From contig NZ_LXGN01000023.1 of NCBI RefSeq assembly GCF_009372255.1, forward strand, positions 38,683-102,682: a stretch of DNA of 64,000 bases. The letters are read 5' to 3'. Positions 1 through 9,711 of the stretch are shown piece after piece; positions within the stretch are counted from its first letter, which is position 1; every line of letters starts with the position of its first letter. Under the pieces are notes generated by a model. That model did no database searches and was not told the origin of the DNA. It saw nothing but the letters and a program-made list of their open reading frames with translations. This DNA is from Acinetobacter guerrae. GTDB lineage: Bacteria > Pseudomonadota > Gammaproteobacteria > Pseudomonadales > Moraxellaceae. Both the position numbers and the translations under genes were made by a program.

Positions 1-1
1 T

Positions 2-1039
2 CGTTTATATCTGCGTGATGAAATTGACGATATTCTATCAATTTTGCAGCGCTTACAAAAAGGCCTACTCGGCTTGGCAGCAACAAACACTCAGACCATA
101 ATGCCAGGTTTCACCCATTTACAAACGGCGCAGCCTGTGACTTTTGGTCATCATTTGTTGGCATGGTTTGAAATGCTGATCCGTGATACTGAGCGCTTGC
201 AGGATTGCCGTAAACGTGTCAATCGCATGCCACTAGGTTCTGCGGCATTGGCGGGAACCACTTACCCGATTGATCGTGCTTATACTGCTGAACTTTTAGG
301 TTTCGAAGCTGTTGCTGAAAACTCACTTGATGCAGTTTCTGATCGTGATTTTGCGATTGAATTTAACGCTGCGGCAGCGTTAATTATGATGCACTTATCG
401 CGTATGTCTGAAGAATTAATTTTATGGACTTCTGCTCAATTTAAATTTGTGAACATTCCAGATCGCTTCTGTACGGGCTCATCAATTATGCCGCAGAAAA
501 AAAACCCAGATGTACCTGAATTGATTCGTGGTAAATCAGGTCGTGTTTTTGGTGACTTAATCAGTCTTTTGACCCTAATGAAAGGTCAACCATTGGCCTA
601 TAACAAAGATAATCAGGAAGATAAAGAACCTCTTTTTGATGCAATTGACACAGTCCGTGGTTCATTGATGGCTTTTGCAGACATGATTCCTGCACTGGTT
701 CCAAATATCGAAATTATGCGTGAAGCTGCATTGCGTGGTTTTTCAACTGCCACTGATCTTGCAGATTATCTGGTAAAAAAAGGCGTGGCTTTCCGTGATG
801 CCCATGAAATTGTGGGTAAAGCGGTGGCGTTAGGCGTACAGGAAGATAAAGACTTATCTGAACTGAGCCTTGAGCAACTTCAGCAATTCTCAGATTTAAT
901 TAGTGCCGATGTATTTGATAAAGCATTAACGCTAGAAGCATCTGTGAATGCACGTGACCATATTGGCGGAACTTCTCCAAAACAGGTGACTGCTGCGATT
1001 GCACGTGCCGAAAAACGTCTTGAACAACTTTACGCTTAA
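2..1039 (+). CDS. argH: Argininosuccinate lyase, 3' part (gene starts upstream of window)
   Basis: Catalyses the last step of arginine synthesis, cleaving argininosuccinate to arginine and fumarate in the cytoplasm. The frame is open from base 2, giving 345 residues; the family is about 460-475 long, so roughly 120 N-terminal residues lie outside the window. Visible signatures are the fumarase/aspartase-superfamily loop [12 protein letters not shown] (bases 476-511), which carries the catalytic serine, and the THLQTAQP segment with a conserved histidine near base 112. The C-terminus, with [14 protein letters not shown], is intact. A TTG at 44 would give a shorter frame but is internal. yggX follows after 9 bp and is probably co-transcribed. 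Confidence 0.97.
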   Translation, partial: RLYLRDEIDDILSILQRLQKGLLGLAATNTQTIMPGFTHLQTAQPVTFGHHLLAWFEMLIRDTERLQDCRKRVNRMPLGSAALAGTTYPIDRAYTAELLGFEAVAENSLDAVSDRDFAIEFNAAAALIMMHLSRMSEELILWTSAQFKFVNIPDRFCTGSSIMPQKKNPDVPELIRGKSGRVFGDLISLLTLMKGQPLAYNKDNQEDKEPLFDAIDTVRGSLMAFADMIPALVPNIEIMREAALRGFSTATDLADYLVKKGVAFRDAHEIVGKAVALGVQEDKDLSELSLEQLQQFSDLISADVFDKALTLEASVNARDHIGGTSPKQVTAAIARAEKRLEQLYA

Positions 1040-1048
1040 GGAAATCTC

Positions 1049-1324
1049 ATGAGCCGCCAAGTATTTTGTATTAAATATCAAAAAGAAATGGAAGGTCTGG
1101 ATTTTCCACCTTTTCCTGGAGCCAAAGGTCAGGAGTTGTTTGAGCATGTTTCCAAGCAAGCCTGGCAAGAATGGTTGCAACACCAAACCACCTTGATTAA
1201 TGAAAAACGCTTAAATGTGTTTGAGCCAGAAGCCAAAAAGTTTCTAGAACAACAGCGTGAAAAGTTTTTCAACAATGATGAAAGCGTAGAAAAAGCCGAA
1301 GGTTGGAAGCCTGAAGAAAATTAA
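1049..1324 (+). CDS. yggX: Fe(2+)-trafficking / oxidative protection protein YggX
   Basis: A 91-residue protein of the YggX family, small cytoplasmic proteins linked to protection of iron-sulfur clusters from oxidation and to iron trafficking. Typical features are the start MSRQVFC with the single conserved Cys7, the GLDFPPFPG segment, and the central [20 protein letters not shown] block, which matches the E. coli protein closely. Length is normal (about 90). AAGGA lies 6 bp before the ATG. It follows argH by 9 bp, a likely small operon. The stop codon abuts the tandem repeats that begin at about 1320. Confidence 0.95.
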   Translation: MSRQVFCIKYQKEMEGLDFPPFPGAKGQELFEHVSKQAWQEWLQHQTTLINEKRLNVFEPEAKKFLEQQREKFFNNDESVEKAEGWKPEEN

Positions 1325-1582
1325 AGCATCGCTTTAATTTTCTGTAAGACAAGGACGAAGTCCGCGTAGGCAAGCATAGGGGAAGTAAACCCTTGCGCAA
1401 GACGAAGGGCTATGCCTGTAGGGAGAAAATTAAAGCATCGCTTTAATTTTCTGCAAGACAAGGATGAAGTCCGCGTAGGCAAGCATATGGGAAGTGAACC
1501 CTTGCGCAAGACAAAGAGCTATGCTCGTAGGGAGAAATATTAAAGCATTGCTTTAGTTTTTTTCAATGCAAGGATGAAGTCC
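1320..1582. repeat. Tandem repeat, ~110-bp unit, two full copies and a decayed third
   Basis: Units begin at 1321, 1430 and 1540 with TTAAAGCATCGCTTTAA or a one-base variant, so the periods are 109 and 110 bp. Copies 1 and 2 are nearly identical; copy 3 keeps only about 40 bp, up to GATGAAGTCC. Each full unit contains short inverted repeats: TTAAAGC-ATC-GCTTTAA, GGAC-GAA-GTCC (GGAT-GAA-GTCC in copies 2 and 3) and the palindrome CTTGCGCAAG. The period is not a multiple of 3 and no convincing reading frame crosses it, so I treat it as non-coding repetitive DNA. Confidence 0.85.
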
Positions 1583-1628
1583 AAGAAATGTATAAAGTAG
1601 TCCACGTGGACTACTTTATACATTTCTT
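1583..1628. repeat. Perfect 46-bp palindrome
   Basis: The 23 bases from 1583 are the exact reverse complement of the 23 bases ending at 1628, with no unpaired centre (middle GTCCACGTGGAC). It starts directly where the third tandem-repeat copy breaks off. No T-run follows, so it is not a standard terminator. Function unknown. Confidence 0.9.
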
Positions 1629-1955
1629 ACATAGCGACATATAACATTACATAGCCTCACAAGACTCTGCATGATTCTTTCAATTTTTCTTAATATACTT
1701 ATTCCATAGCAAGGCAATAAGCATAACCCCAATGCAGCCTTACGATGTTTTCTTCCCAGATTTCTCCCCCCAAGAAATCTGGGATTTTTTTGTGTGCTTT
1801 TTCTTACACAGTCTATCTATTTTCATCCCTAGCGCCATTTGCATCATTTCACTATTCTAAATTATCGTTAGCAGGAAGCAGACGAATTATAAAAATATTT
1901 GCTGTGAAGCATCACCGATGAGGATGTCGGAAATTATCTTGGCACACGACTCAAT
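1629..1955. other. Gene-free stretch between repeat cluster and phoU terminator
   Basis: About 330 bp without a supportable protein gene. It holds a TATACT box at 1694-1699 (no good -35 seen) and a strong intrinsic terminator at 1755-1791. Together these could bound a small RNA of about 85-90 nt on the plus strand; no protein frame explains that terminator. From 1792 to 1955 I see nothing recognisable. Confidence 0.4.
1755..1791 (+). terminator. Strong intrinsic terminator with no upstream protein gene nearby
   Basis: An 11-bp perfect stem, CCCAGATTTCT (1755-1765) with AGAAATCTGGG (1773-1783), is followed by a T-run at 1785-1791. The nearest plus-strand gene, yggX, ends 430 bp upstream, beyond the repeats and the palindrome, so this probably ends a separate short transcript. 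Confidence 0.75.
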
Positions 1956-1989
1956 AAAAAAGACCTTGAATTATTTCAAGGTCTTTTTT
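1956..1989 (-). terminator. phoU terminator
   Basis: A 15-bp stem, AAAAAAGACCTTGAA (1956-1970) with TTCAAGGTCTTTTTT (1975-1989), with A and T runs on both sides. It lies 22 bp past the phoU stop and could work in both directions. Confidence 0.85.
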
Positions 1990-2011
1990 TAGGTAAAATC
2001 TTTAGAATATT

Positions 2012-2734
2012 TTATCCACGATGAACTTTTTCTTCAATTTCTTCAATTCGGGTATGACGTACATCCAGACCTTTCGCAATATAAATCACTTGTTCAGCAA
2101 TATTACGGGCATGATCACCAATACGCTCTAATGAACGTAATACCCACATTACATTAATCACACGGGAAATATGACGCGGATCTTCGATCATATAAGTCAT
2201 CAAAGTCCGTGTTGCAGACTGGTATTCACGATCAATATCTGCATCTGCAAGCAATACTTGTAACGCCTGCTCTGCATCCAAACGTGCAAAAGCATCCAGC
2301 GCATCATGAATCATCACCCGAACCTGATTACCAATATGACGTGTTTCCATATAACCACGCGGTGATCCACCCTCTTCACACAGATTTTGAGCAATTCGGG
2401 CAATTTTAGCAGCTTCATCCCCAATACGTTCTAAATCTGTATTGGCTTTACTCATGGCAATCACCATACGCAAATCAATCGCAGCAGGATGTCGGCGCGC
2501 TAAAATTAAAGTTAAACCCTCATCAATATCACGCTCATATTGATTCACGGTATTATCTTTAAACTGAACATCGAGTGCCATGTTGACATCGGTATCCAAT
2601 AAGGCATGAATTGCATTGGCAACTTGCTGTTCTACCAAGCCACCCATGGTCATAAATTTAGTGTTTACATCTTGCAAATCTTCATTGAATTGGGAAGAAA
2701 TATGATGACTTAACACAGGATTACTTGGACTCAA
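2012..2734 (-). CDS. phoU: Phosphate signalling / transport accessory protein PhoU
   Basis: Cytoplasmic negative regulator linking the Pst phosphate transporter to the PhoR/PhoB two-component system. It is two similar three-helix halves, each with the family's acidic metal-binding signature: DLERIGDEAAKIA in the first and SLERIGDHARNIAEQ in the second. I place the start at the TTG at 2734 because GGGAGG sits 5 bp upstream and the product is then 240 aa, the usual length (E. coli 241). The longest frame, from a TTG at 2767, has no ribosome-binding site. pst genes are not adjacent. A Pho box lies 63 bp upstream, implying PhoB control. Confidence 0.95.
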   Translation of the reverse strand: MSPSNPVLSHHISSQFNEDLQDVNTKFMTMGGLVEQQVANAIHALLDTDVNMALDVQFKDNTVNQYERDIDEGLTLILARRHPAAIDLRMVIAMSKANTDLERIGDEAAKIARIAQNLCEEGGSPRGYMETRHIGNQVRVMIHDALDAFARLDAEQALQVLLADADIDREYQSATRTLMTYMIEDPRHISRVINVMWVLRSLERIGDHARNIAEQVIYIAKGLDVRHTRIEEIEEKVHRG

Positions 2735-2796
2735 GGGAGCCTCCCATACGACAGGGTAAACGAACAAGGATAGATTGTGATTAAAACATATCCATC

Positions 2797-2814
2797 ATGA
2801 AAGTTTTATGACAA
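2797..2814 (-). promoter_or_regulatory. Pho box upstream of phoU
   Basis: Read on the minus strand, TTGTCAT-AAAA-CTTTCAT is two 7-mers 11 bp apart, matching the PhoB consensus CTGTCAT-N4-CTGTCAT at all but two specified bases. It lies 63 bp before the phoU start, a normal activator position. Confidence 0.7.
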
Positions 2815-2832
2815 AAACTCATTTCCAGCATT

Positions 2833-4203
2833 TTAATTTGGCTTATAAACCAGCCAACGATTTAGCTCCATCAAATCACTTTCATTTAACTGACCAACCG
2901 ATGCCTTTAATTTTAATACATTCAAGATATAGTCATATTGAGCATTTAAATAATCCTGTCTGGCATTGAAGGCATTGCGCTGTGCTAACAGCACGTCCAC
3001 CATTGTTTTTAAACCTTCATTATAACTAGCTCTAGACGAACGGGAGACCAAATCGGCCGATGTCATTGCTGCTTTTCGTGCTTGTAACTTGGCCTGATCG
3101 GTTTGTACCTGCATAAAAGATTGTTTGACCTCAACAGAGGCATTGCGTTTGGCTGAATCTAACTGAAATTGCGCTTTGTTCAGTTCCATCTGTGCTTTTC
3201 TAATAGAACTTCGAGTGCGTCCACCATTAAAGATATTCCAGTTCATCTCCACCCCAATCTGGTCAAACTTGCCATCATTGGAAATCAGGGTTTCAGGCGT
3301 TTGTTTGGTATAACCATAACTGGCAACCGCATCGATCTGTGGATAAATGGCCGCTTTTTCCACACGCCGAGCATCATCAGCATATTGTTGTTGTAACTGG
3401 GCTTGCTGGATGGATAAGTTTTGTGTCTGTGCCAAATTTAGCCATGCATCAAGCTGTTCTGGATAGGGTTTTTGAAATTGAAAATCATCTGGTAATACGG
3501 CGAGCTTTTCATTTTGATATTGACCAATAAATTGGCTAAGTTTTTCCTGCGCCACCATCAATTGAACCTGCCCACCAATCCGATTGGCTCGGGCATTCTG
3601 ATATTGTGCATCGGCTTCACTCACATCACTTCGTGCTACCAAACCCTCTTTGAGTTTGGCATTCATCATATTGAGTTGTTCAAGTAGTGCTTTTTCTTCC
3701 TGTAGATAAGCAGCGGTTAACGACTGTTGGCGTAATACATCAAAATAAGCCTGTGCAACGTTCAATACATGTTCTTGTTTTTGTAATTTTAAGGTGATTT
3801 CACTTAATAAAACCGATGTTTTTACCTGCTTATAACCTTCCCAAGCATCAACACGAAATAGAGGTTGACGTGCATTTAAGGCAATTTGTTTTTGGGTTGA
3901 AGTGTTGCTAATGAGTGCATTGGAAAACTCTTCCGAACCCTCTATTCCTCCTAAATCGCCAAAATCACCACGTTTGGTGGTTTGGTGATTACGAGTGATA
4001 TTTCCTGTGACCGTCACAGTTGGAAGTAAATTGCCTGTCGCTAGCCCCAGATTTAGTTTATCTGCTTCAAATTGATAAATATTCGCCTGCCATGCAGGAT
4101 CATTTTTCTTGGCACGATCATAAGCTTCCACTAAATCAAGAGCAAAGCTCGAAATGGAAACACCACATAAACTGGTCATGAGCAGTATTTTTTTTATGGT
4201 CAT
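2833..4203 (-). CDS. tolC: TolC-family outer membrane channel protein
   Basis: Outer-membrane/periplasmic tunnel protein that docks with tripartite drug-efflux pumps and type I secretion systems. The 456-aa product starts with a signal peptide (MTIKKILLMTSLCGVSISSFA, cut before LDLV) and shows the TolC pattern of two helical repeats: LVEAYDRAKKNDPAW, a NLLPTVTVTG strand segment, long Gln/Ala-rich helices, then YPQIDAVASYGY and MNWNIFNGGRT in the second half. Length and pattern fit TolC rather than the RND-specific OprM group, which are lipoproteins; no lipobox cysteine is visible. It stands alone, transcribed away from thiC. AGGA lies rather far (14 bp) before the ATG. Confidence 0.9.
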   Translation of the reverse strand: MTIKKILLMTSLCGVSISSFALDLVEAYDRAKKNDPAWQANIYQFEADKLNLGLATGNLLPTVTVTGNITRNHQTTKRGDFGDLGGIEGSEEFSNALISNTSTQKQIALNARQPLFRVDAWEGYKQVKTSVLLSEITLKLQKQEHVLNVAQAYFDVLRQQSLTAAYLQEEKALLEQLNMMNAKLKEGLVARSDVSEADAQYQNARANRIGGQVQLMVAQEKLSQFIGQYQNEKLAVLPDDFQFQKPYPEQLDAWLNLAQTQNLSIQQAQLQQQYADDARRVEKAAIYPQIDAVASYGYTKQTPETLISNDGKFDQIGVEMNWNIFNGGRTRSSIRKAQMELNKAQFQLDSAKRNASVEVKQSFMQVQTDQAKLQARKAAMTSADLVSRSSRASYNEGLKTMVDVLLAQRNAFNARQDYLNAQYDYILNVLKLKASVGQLNESDLMELNRWLVYKPN

Positions 4204-4315
4204 GAAACTTGTATCAATCCTGAAAAGTTGCCCACTAAGACTAAGAAAAATGAATTAAAAATACAATCAGAAGGATGTGGGGAATTGTAGTAAATCCATG
4301 TTAATATTTAGCCAC

Positions 4316-4436
4316 GCTTGACGGAGCGCGAGTAATCACTCGCTGAGATTGGGTAAATCTATTGTTTTTTCTAGAATAGATTTGATCCCAAGTACCGTTG
4401 AACCTGATCAGGTTAAAACCTGCGTAGGAATCAAGC
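4316..4436 (+). promoter_or_regulatory. TPP (THI-box) riboswitch aptamer upstream of thiC
   Basis: Closing stem P1 is GCTTGA (4316-4321) with TCAAGC (4431-4436). Inside are the invariant CTGAGA (4342-4347) and the THI-box with ACCTGATCAGG and CTGCGTAGGAA (4402-4430), the pyrimidine- and pyrophosphate-binding elements. It precedes thiC by 105 bp, a standard position. Ligand binding should reduce thiC expression. Confidence 0.93.
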
Positions 4437-4509
4437 CATCTAAAAAACGATGTTGTTCAATTTATCTATTATTCTATAAAGATAAGTGTATTTGGTTTTT
4501 TGGTTGCTT

Positions 4510-6458
<1,949 letters not shown>

Positions 6459-6495
6459 AAGCCCAAAAAAGCTTTTGCCTTTAATTTGATCTCGG

Positions 6496-6529
6496 TTAGG
6501 ATGAAATTATTATATTTCATCCTAATTTT
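6496..6529 (+). terminator. thiC terminator immediately before nudF
   Basis: TTAGGATGAAAT (6496-6507) and ATTTCATCCTAA (6514-6525) form a perfect 12-bp stem with a 6-nt loop, followed by TTTT. It ends 5 bp before the nudF ATG, so it also occupies that gene's leader. Confidence 0.75.
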
Positions 6530-6534
6530 GACAC

Positions 6535-7161
6535 ATGGATATAGTTGAACACGCTACTTTTTCTCACAATGATGTGAAGATTCATTCACGTGAATATGTG
6601 TTTCGTGGATTTGTGAAAATTGAAAAAATCAGCCTGCAACATCGTATGTTTAATCAGAACAATTATATTCAAGAAATTCAAAGAGAATTGATCCAGCGCA
6701 AGACAGCCGCAGGGGTTCTGCTTTATAATGATGCACAACAAAAATTTGCCTTGATTGAACAGTTTCGGGTAGGTGCAGTGGATGATCCAGATTCTCCATG
6801 GCAGCTTGAAATTATTGCGGGTGTTTTAGATGGTGAGGAATCACCTGAAACCTGCATTCGCCGTGAGAGTCTAGAAGAATCAGGCTGTCAGATCGATAAG
6901 CTTGAGCATTTATTTAGCTTTTATCCATCGGCTGGTGCATGTTCTGAAGTTTTTCATCTTTATGCCGCACAAACAGATTTGCCAGAACATGGTGGAGTAC
7001 ATGGAGTTGCAGATGAAGGAGAAAATATTCAATTGCATATTTTTGATTATACTCAGCTAGAGCCGCTTTTTAGGTATGGACGCTTAAAAAATGCGCCTGT
7101 GATCATGGCACTGCAATGGCTACATCAAAAAATTAAAATGACAAAAACCGCCGAGGGGTAA
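6535..7161 (+). CDS. nudF: ADP-ribose pyrophosphatase (Nudix hydrolase)
   Basis: Nudix hydrolase of the ADP-ribose pyrophosphatase group, cleaving ADP-ribose to AMP and ribose 5-phosphate. The full Nudix box GX5EX7REUXEEXGU is at residues 96-118, with RESLEESG as its core; the SAGACSE segment (about residues 143-149) after the box is typical of NudF/TrgB. Length 208 aa fits. The start is uncertain: no clear Shine-Dalgarno precedes ATG 6535, which sits directly behind the thiC terminator, but the N-terminal residues look family-like. cpdA begins 3 bp after the stop, so the pair is an operon, as nudF-cpdA is in many proteobacteria. Confidence 0.9.
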   Translation: MDIVEHATFSHNDVKIHSREYVFRGFVKIEKISLQHRMFNQNNYIQEIQRELIQRKTAAGVLLYNDAQQKFALIEQFRVGAVDDPDSPWQLEIIAGVLDGEESPETCIRRESLEESGCQIDKLEHLFSFYPSAGACSEVFHLYAAQTDLPEHGGVHGVADEGENIQLHIFDYTQLEPLFRYGRLKNAPVIMALQWLHQKIKMTKTAEG

Positions 7162-7164
7162 TCC

Positions 7165-7977
7165 GTGAGTTTTCAGGTTGTGCCATCTTCAACTCAAGAA
7201 TATGTCCTGATTCAAATCACGGACACACATTTGCTCGAACAACCTGAGCAGGAGTTTGTTGGCATGAATCCTGAGCAAAGCTTCCATCAGGTTATGGCTC
7301 ATATCCAAAAACACTATCCCCATGTCGATGCGATTATTCATACTGGCGATTTAGCACAAGCACCCAAGCCAAAAACCTATCAGCGCTATCTACAATTTAT
7401 GCAGCAATTCGGGATCCCGTTTTTCCATACACCGGGAAATCATGACGATGAAAAATACTTTCCCTTTCATGGAGAGCATCCCCAGCAACCTATCCTGATT
7501 GAATTAGGCAACTGGCGTATTATTTTACTCAATAGCGCAGTCAGCAATCGAGTCGATGGATTTATCTCGACACAACAACTTGAACAATTGACTAATTTAC
7601 TTGAACAACATCAGGCTTATCCTACTATTTTAGCCTGTCATCATCATCCTTTTGAGATGCATTCCAAATGGATCGATCAACACAAACTTAAAAACAGCCA
7701 AGCCATTTTTGACCTACTGGAACGCTTTAAACAAGTGAAAGCGATTCTGTATGGACATGTTCATCAAAATTCTAGTAATTTCTGGCAGCATATTGAATGT
7801 CTATCTAGTCCATCGACCAGTGTACAATTTAAACCATGTAGTGACCAATTCGCGCTTGATGTGCTGACTCCTGGTTATCGTGTGCTCAAACTTAAAATAA
7901 ATGGCGAGTTTGAAACTCAGGTGCAACGTTTAGAACAAATTAATTACAGCATAAACACTGAAATATCAGGCTACTAA
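7165..7977 (+). CDS. cpdA: 3',5'-cyclic-AMP phosphodiesterase CpdA
   Basis: Class III cyclic-nucleotide phosphodiesterase of the calcineurin-like metallophosphoesterase fold; lowers cellular cAMP and so tunes Crp/Vfr-type regulation. All five metal-site motifs are present in order: ITDTHL (DxH), HTGDLAQ (GDxx), GNHDD, ACHHHP and YGHVHQ (GHxH). Length 270 aa is typical. The start is GTG with CGAGGGG 6 bp upstream. It follows nudF by 3 bp. The substrate is inferred from similarity and from the nudF neighbour; other metallophosphoesterase substrates cannot be excluded. Confidence 0.88.
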   Translation: MSFQVVPSSTQEYVLIQITDTHLLEQPEQEFVGMNPEQSFHQVMAHIQKHYPHVDAIIHTGDLAQAPKPKTYQRYLQFMQQFGIPFFHTPGNHDDEKYFPFHGEHPQQPILIELGNWRIILLNSAVSNRVDGFISTQQLEQLTNLLEQHQAYPTILACHHHPFEMHSKWIDQHKLKNSQAIFDLLERFKQVKAILYGHVHQNSSNFWQHIECLSSPSTSVQFKPCSDQFALDVLTPGYRVLKLKINGEFETQVQRLEQINYSINTEISGY

Positions 7978-8188
7978 GTTTCTATTTGATCAGTTTTATT
8001 TTAAGTTAAGCATTCTGTAGAAAATCTTTGCAACGAAAACCCGTCACAGATGACTATCATCTTGCAAAAAAAATCTATATGATGACGACCCCGATCGAAA
8101 ATACGTCGACGGGATGGAATAAAAAACACTTGCATACCACCATATTTTTTGCGTATAGATAGTACGTGTATGATGAGGAATGCCCTAT

Positions 8189-8722
8189 ATGGCGAATGAC
8201 AACCAAAACCAAGTCTTGGACGAAAACACCGATGTTTTAGACGGTGATAAAACCGCGGTAAAACGTGTTCGTAAAGCAAAACCAAAGGCTGCTGAAGGGG
8301 GCTCCACTGCAAGCTTATTTGGTATTGAGCCTTATCAACCAAAGAAAAATGAAGAATATATGTCGGATGGGCAACTTGAGCACTTCCGTAAAATTCTACA
8401 GGCATGGAAAGCTGAATTGATGTCTGAAGTAGACCGCACCCTCAACACCATGCAGGATGAGTCTACCGCATTACCAGATGTGAATGACCGTGCAACACAG
8501 GAAGAAGAGTTTGCTATTGAACTGCGTACTCGTGACCGTGAACGTAAATTGATTCGTAAGATCGAGCAATCGCTAGAAGATATCAAATCAGGTGATTACG
8601 GCTACTGTGAAACTTGTGGTATCGAAATCGGCTTACGTCGTCTTGAAGCACGTCCAACTGCGACTCAGTGTATTGATTGCAAAACATTAGCTGAAATCAA
8701 AGAGAAGCAAAATAACGGTTAA
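8189..8722 (+). CDS. dksA: RNA polymerase-binding transcription factor DksA
   Basis: Binds the RNA polymerase secondary channel and works with ppGpp to repress rRNA and activate amino-acid promoters. The 177-aa product has a basic, disordered N-terminus (VKRVRKAKPK), the long coiled coil (EHFRKILQAWKAELMSE to IELRTRDRERKLIRKIEQSL) with the acidic tip DVNDRATQEEE, and a C-terminal zinc finger C-x2-C-x17-C-x2-C (CETCG to CIDC). I choose ATG 8189 because AGGA lies 10 bp upstream; the in-frame ATG at 8180 is too close to it. gluQ follows after 2 bp, the usual dksA-gluQ pairing. Confidence 0.96.
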   Translation: MANDNQNQVLDENTDVLDGDKTAVKRVRKAKPKAAEGGSTASLFGIEPYQPKKNEEYMSDGQLEHFRKILQAWKAELMSEVDRTLNTMQDESTALPDVNDRATQEEEFAIELRTRDRERKLIRKIEQSLEDIKSGDYGYCETCGIEIGLRRLEARPTATQCIDCKTLAEIKEKQNNG

Positions 8723-8724
8723 TT

Positions 8725-9657
8725 ATGACCGTGAATGATTCCTCAGCCGAACATCTTTCGGCTCTTGTTCAGCAGCGAAACCATGTTTCGCTGTCTCACT
8801 ACTCAGGTCGCTTCGCACCGTCTCCTACTGGCCCGTTACATTTTGGCTCATTGATTACCGCAGTCGCGAGTTACTGTGATGCAAAATCACAACAGGGAAC
8901 TTGGCTGGTACGTATCGAAGATACTGACATTCCTCGTATCTATCCAGACAGTGAAACACATATTCTAAACAGCATTGCTGCTTTTGGTTTTGAAGTAGAT
9001 GGCGAGATTATTTTTCAACGTCAACGCCTTTCTATTTATGAAGCCCTCATTGAACAACTCAAACAACAACATCTCGTATATGCCTGTCAATGTACTCGAA
9101 AAATGCTGGGTTCAAATGCCATTTATCAAGGAACTTGCCGTGATCTTAATCTGAATTTTAAAGATCAGGCGATTCGGGTTAAGGTGAATGATGAACACAT
9201 CTGTTTTGATGATCGATTGCAAGGTCAACATTGCAGCAATCTCAAATACGATTTAGGCGATTTTGTGCTGAAACGCCGTGACGGTATTATCAATTATCAA
9301 CTGGCTGTGGTCGTGGATGATTTTTTGCAAGGTATTACCCATGTGGTTCGTGGTGCAGATTTACTTGATAATACAGAGCGTCAAATCTGGTTAGGTCAGC
9401 TACTCGGCTATCCACGTTTAAGTTATATGCATTTACCTTTAGCCATGAATGCCAATGGTCAAAAACTTTCCAAACAAAATCTGGCACAAGCCTTAGATTT
9501 AAAACAAGCACCTTTGTTATTAGCACAAGCAATTGATGCCTTGCACCAACCTTCAGTTGAACTCGATACACCCTCAAACATGCTTAAACAAGCGGTTGCT
9601 CAATGGAATATTGACCAAATTCCTCATCAAACAAATCTTAATGGCATCTTTTTGTAG
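8725..9657 (+). CDS. gluQ: Glutamyl-Q tRNA(Asp) synthetase
   Basis: A shortened glutamyl-tRNA synthetase that attaches glutamate to queuosine 34 of tRNA-Asp rather than to a tRNA 3' end. At 310 aa it lacks the C-terminal anticodon-binding domain of GltX. Seen: RFAPSPTGPLHFGSL (HIGH-like ATP site, around residue 30), RIEDTDIPR, the CQC...TC zinc-binding cysteines near residue 117, and KLSKQN (KMSKS-like) near residue 248. It starts 2 bp after the dksA stop, so the genes are co-transcribed, as in E. coli and Pseudomonas. Confidence 0.94.
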   Translation: MTVNDSSAEHLSALVQQRNHVSLSHYSGRFAPSPTGPLHFGSLITAVASYCDAKSQQGTWLVRIEDTDIPRIYPDSETHILNSIAAFGFEVDGEIIFQRQRLSIYEALIEQLKQQHLVYACQCTRKMLGSNAIYQGTCRDLNLNFKDQAIRVKVNDEHICFDDRLQGQHCSNLKYDLGDFVLKRRDGIINYQLAVVVDDFLQGITHVVRGADLLDNTERQIWLGQLLGYPRLSYMHLPLAMNANGQKLSKQNLAQALDLKQAPLLLAQAIDALHQPSVELDTPSNMLKQAVAQWNIDQIPHQTNLNGIFL

Positions 9658-9662
9658 CCCAT

Positions 9663-9689
9663 AAAAAAACCCAGATTTTCATCTGGGTT
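9663..9689 (-). terminator. ftsW-side terminator
   Basis: AACCCAGAT (9668-9676) and ATCTGGGTT (9681-9689) form a 9-bp stem with loop TTTC. On the minus strand it is followed by seven Ts, so it mainly ends the murD-ftsW transcript; gluQ ends 6 bp away on the other strand. Confidence 0.8.
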
Positions 9690-9711
9690 GATCCATATTT
9701 CTCGTAAAATA

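Noticed and set aside
1321..1509. Minus-strand 62-codon frame across the tandem repeats
   Set aside because: It is made of two out-of-phase repeat copies (period 109 bp), has no ribosome-binding site, and looks like nothing known.
1583..1628. dif/XerCD-type recombination site in the 46-bp palindrome
   Set aside because: It lacks the two 11-bp arms with a 6-bp centre seen in Acinetobacter dif and pdif sites, and perfect symmetry is not expected for XerC/XerD.
8001..8405. Minus-strand 134-codon frame over the dksA leader and 5' end
   Set aside because: It lies antisense to dksA, which is certain; no domain or start signal supports it.
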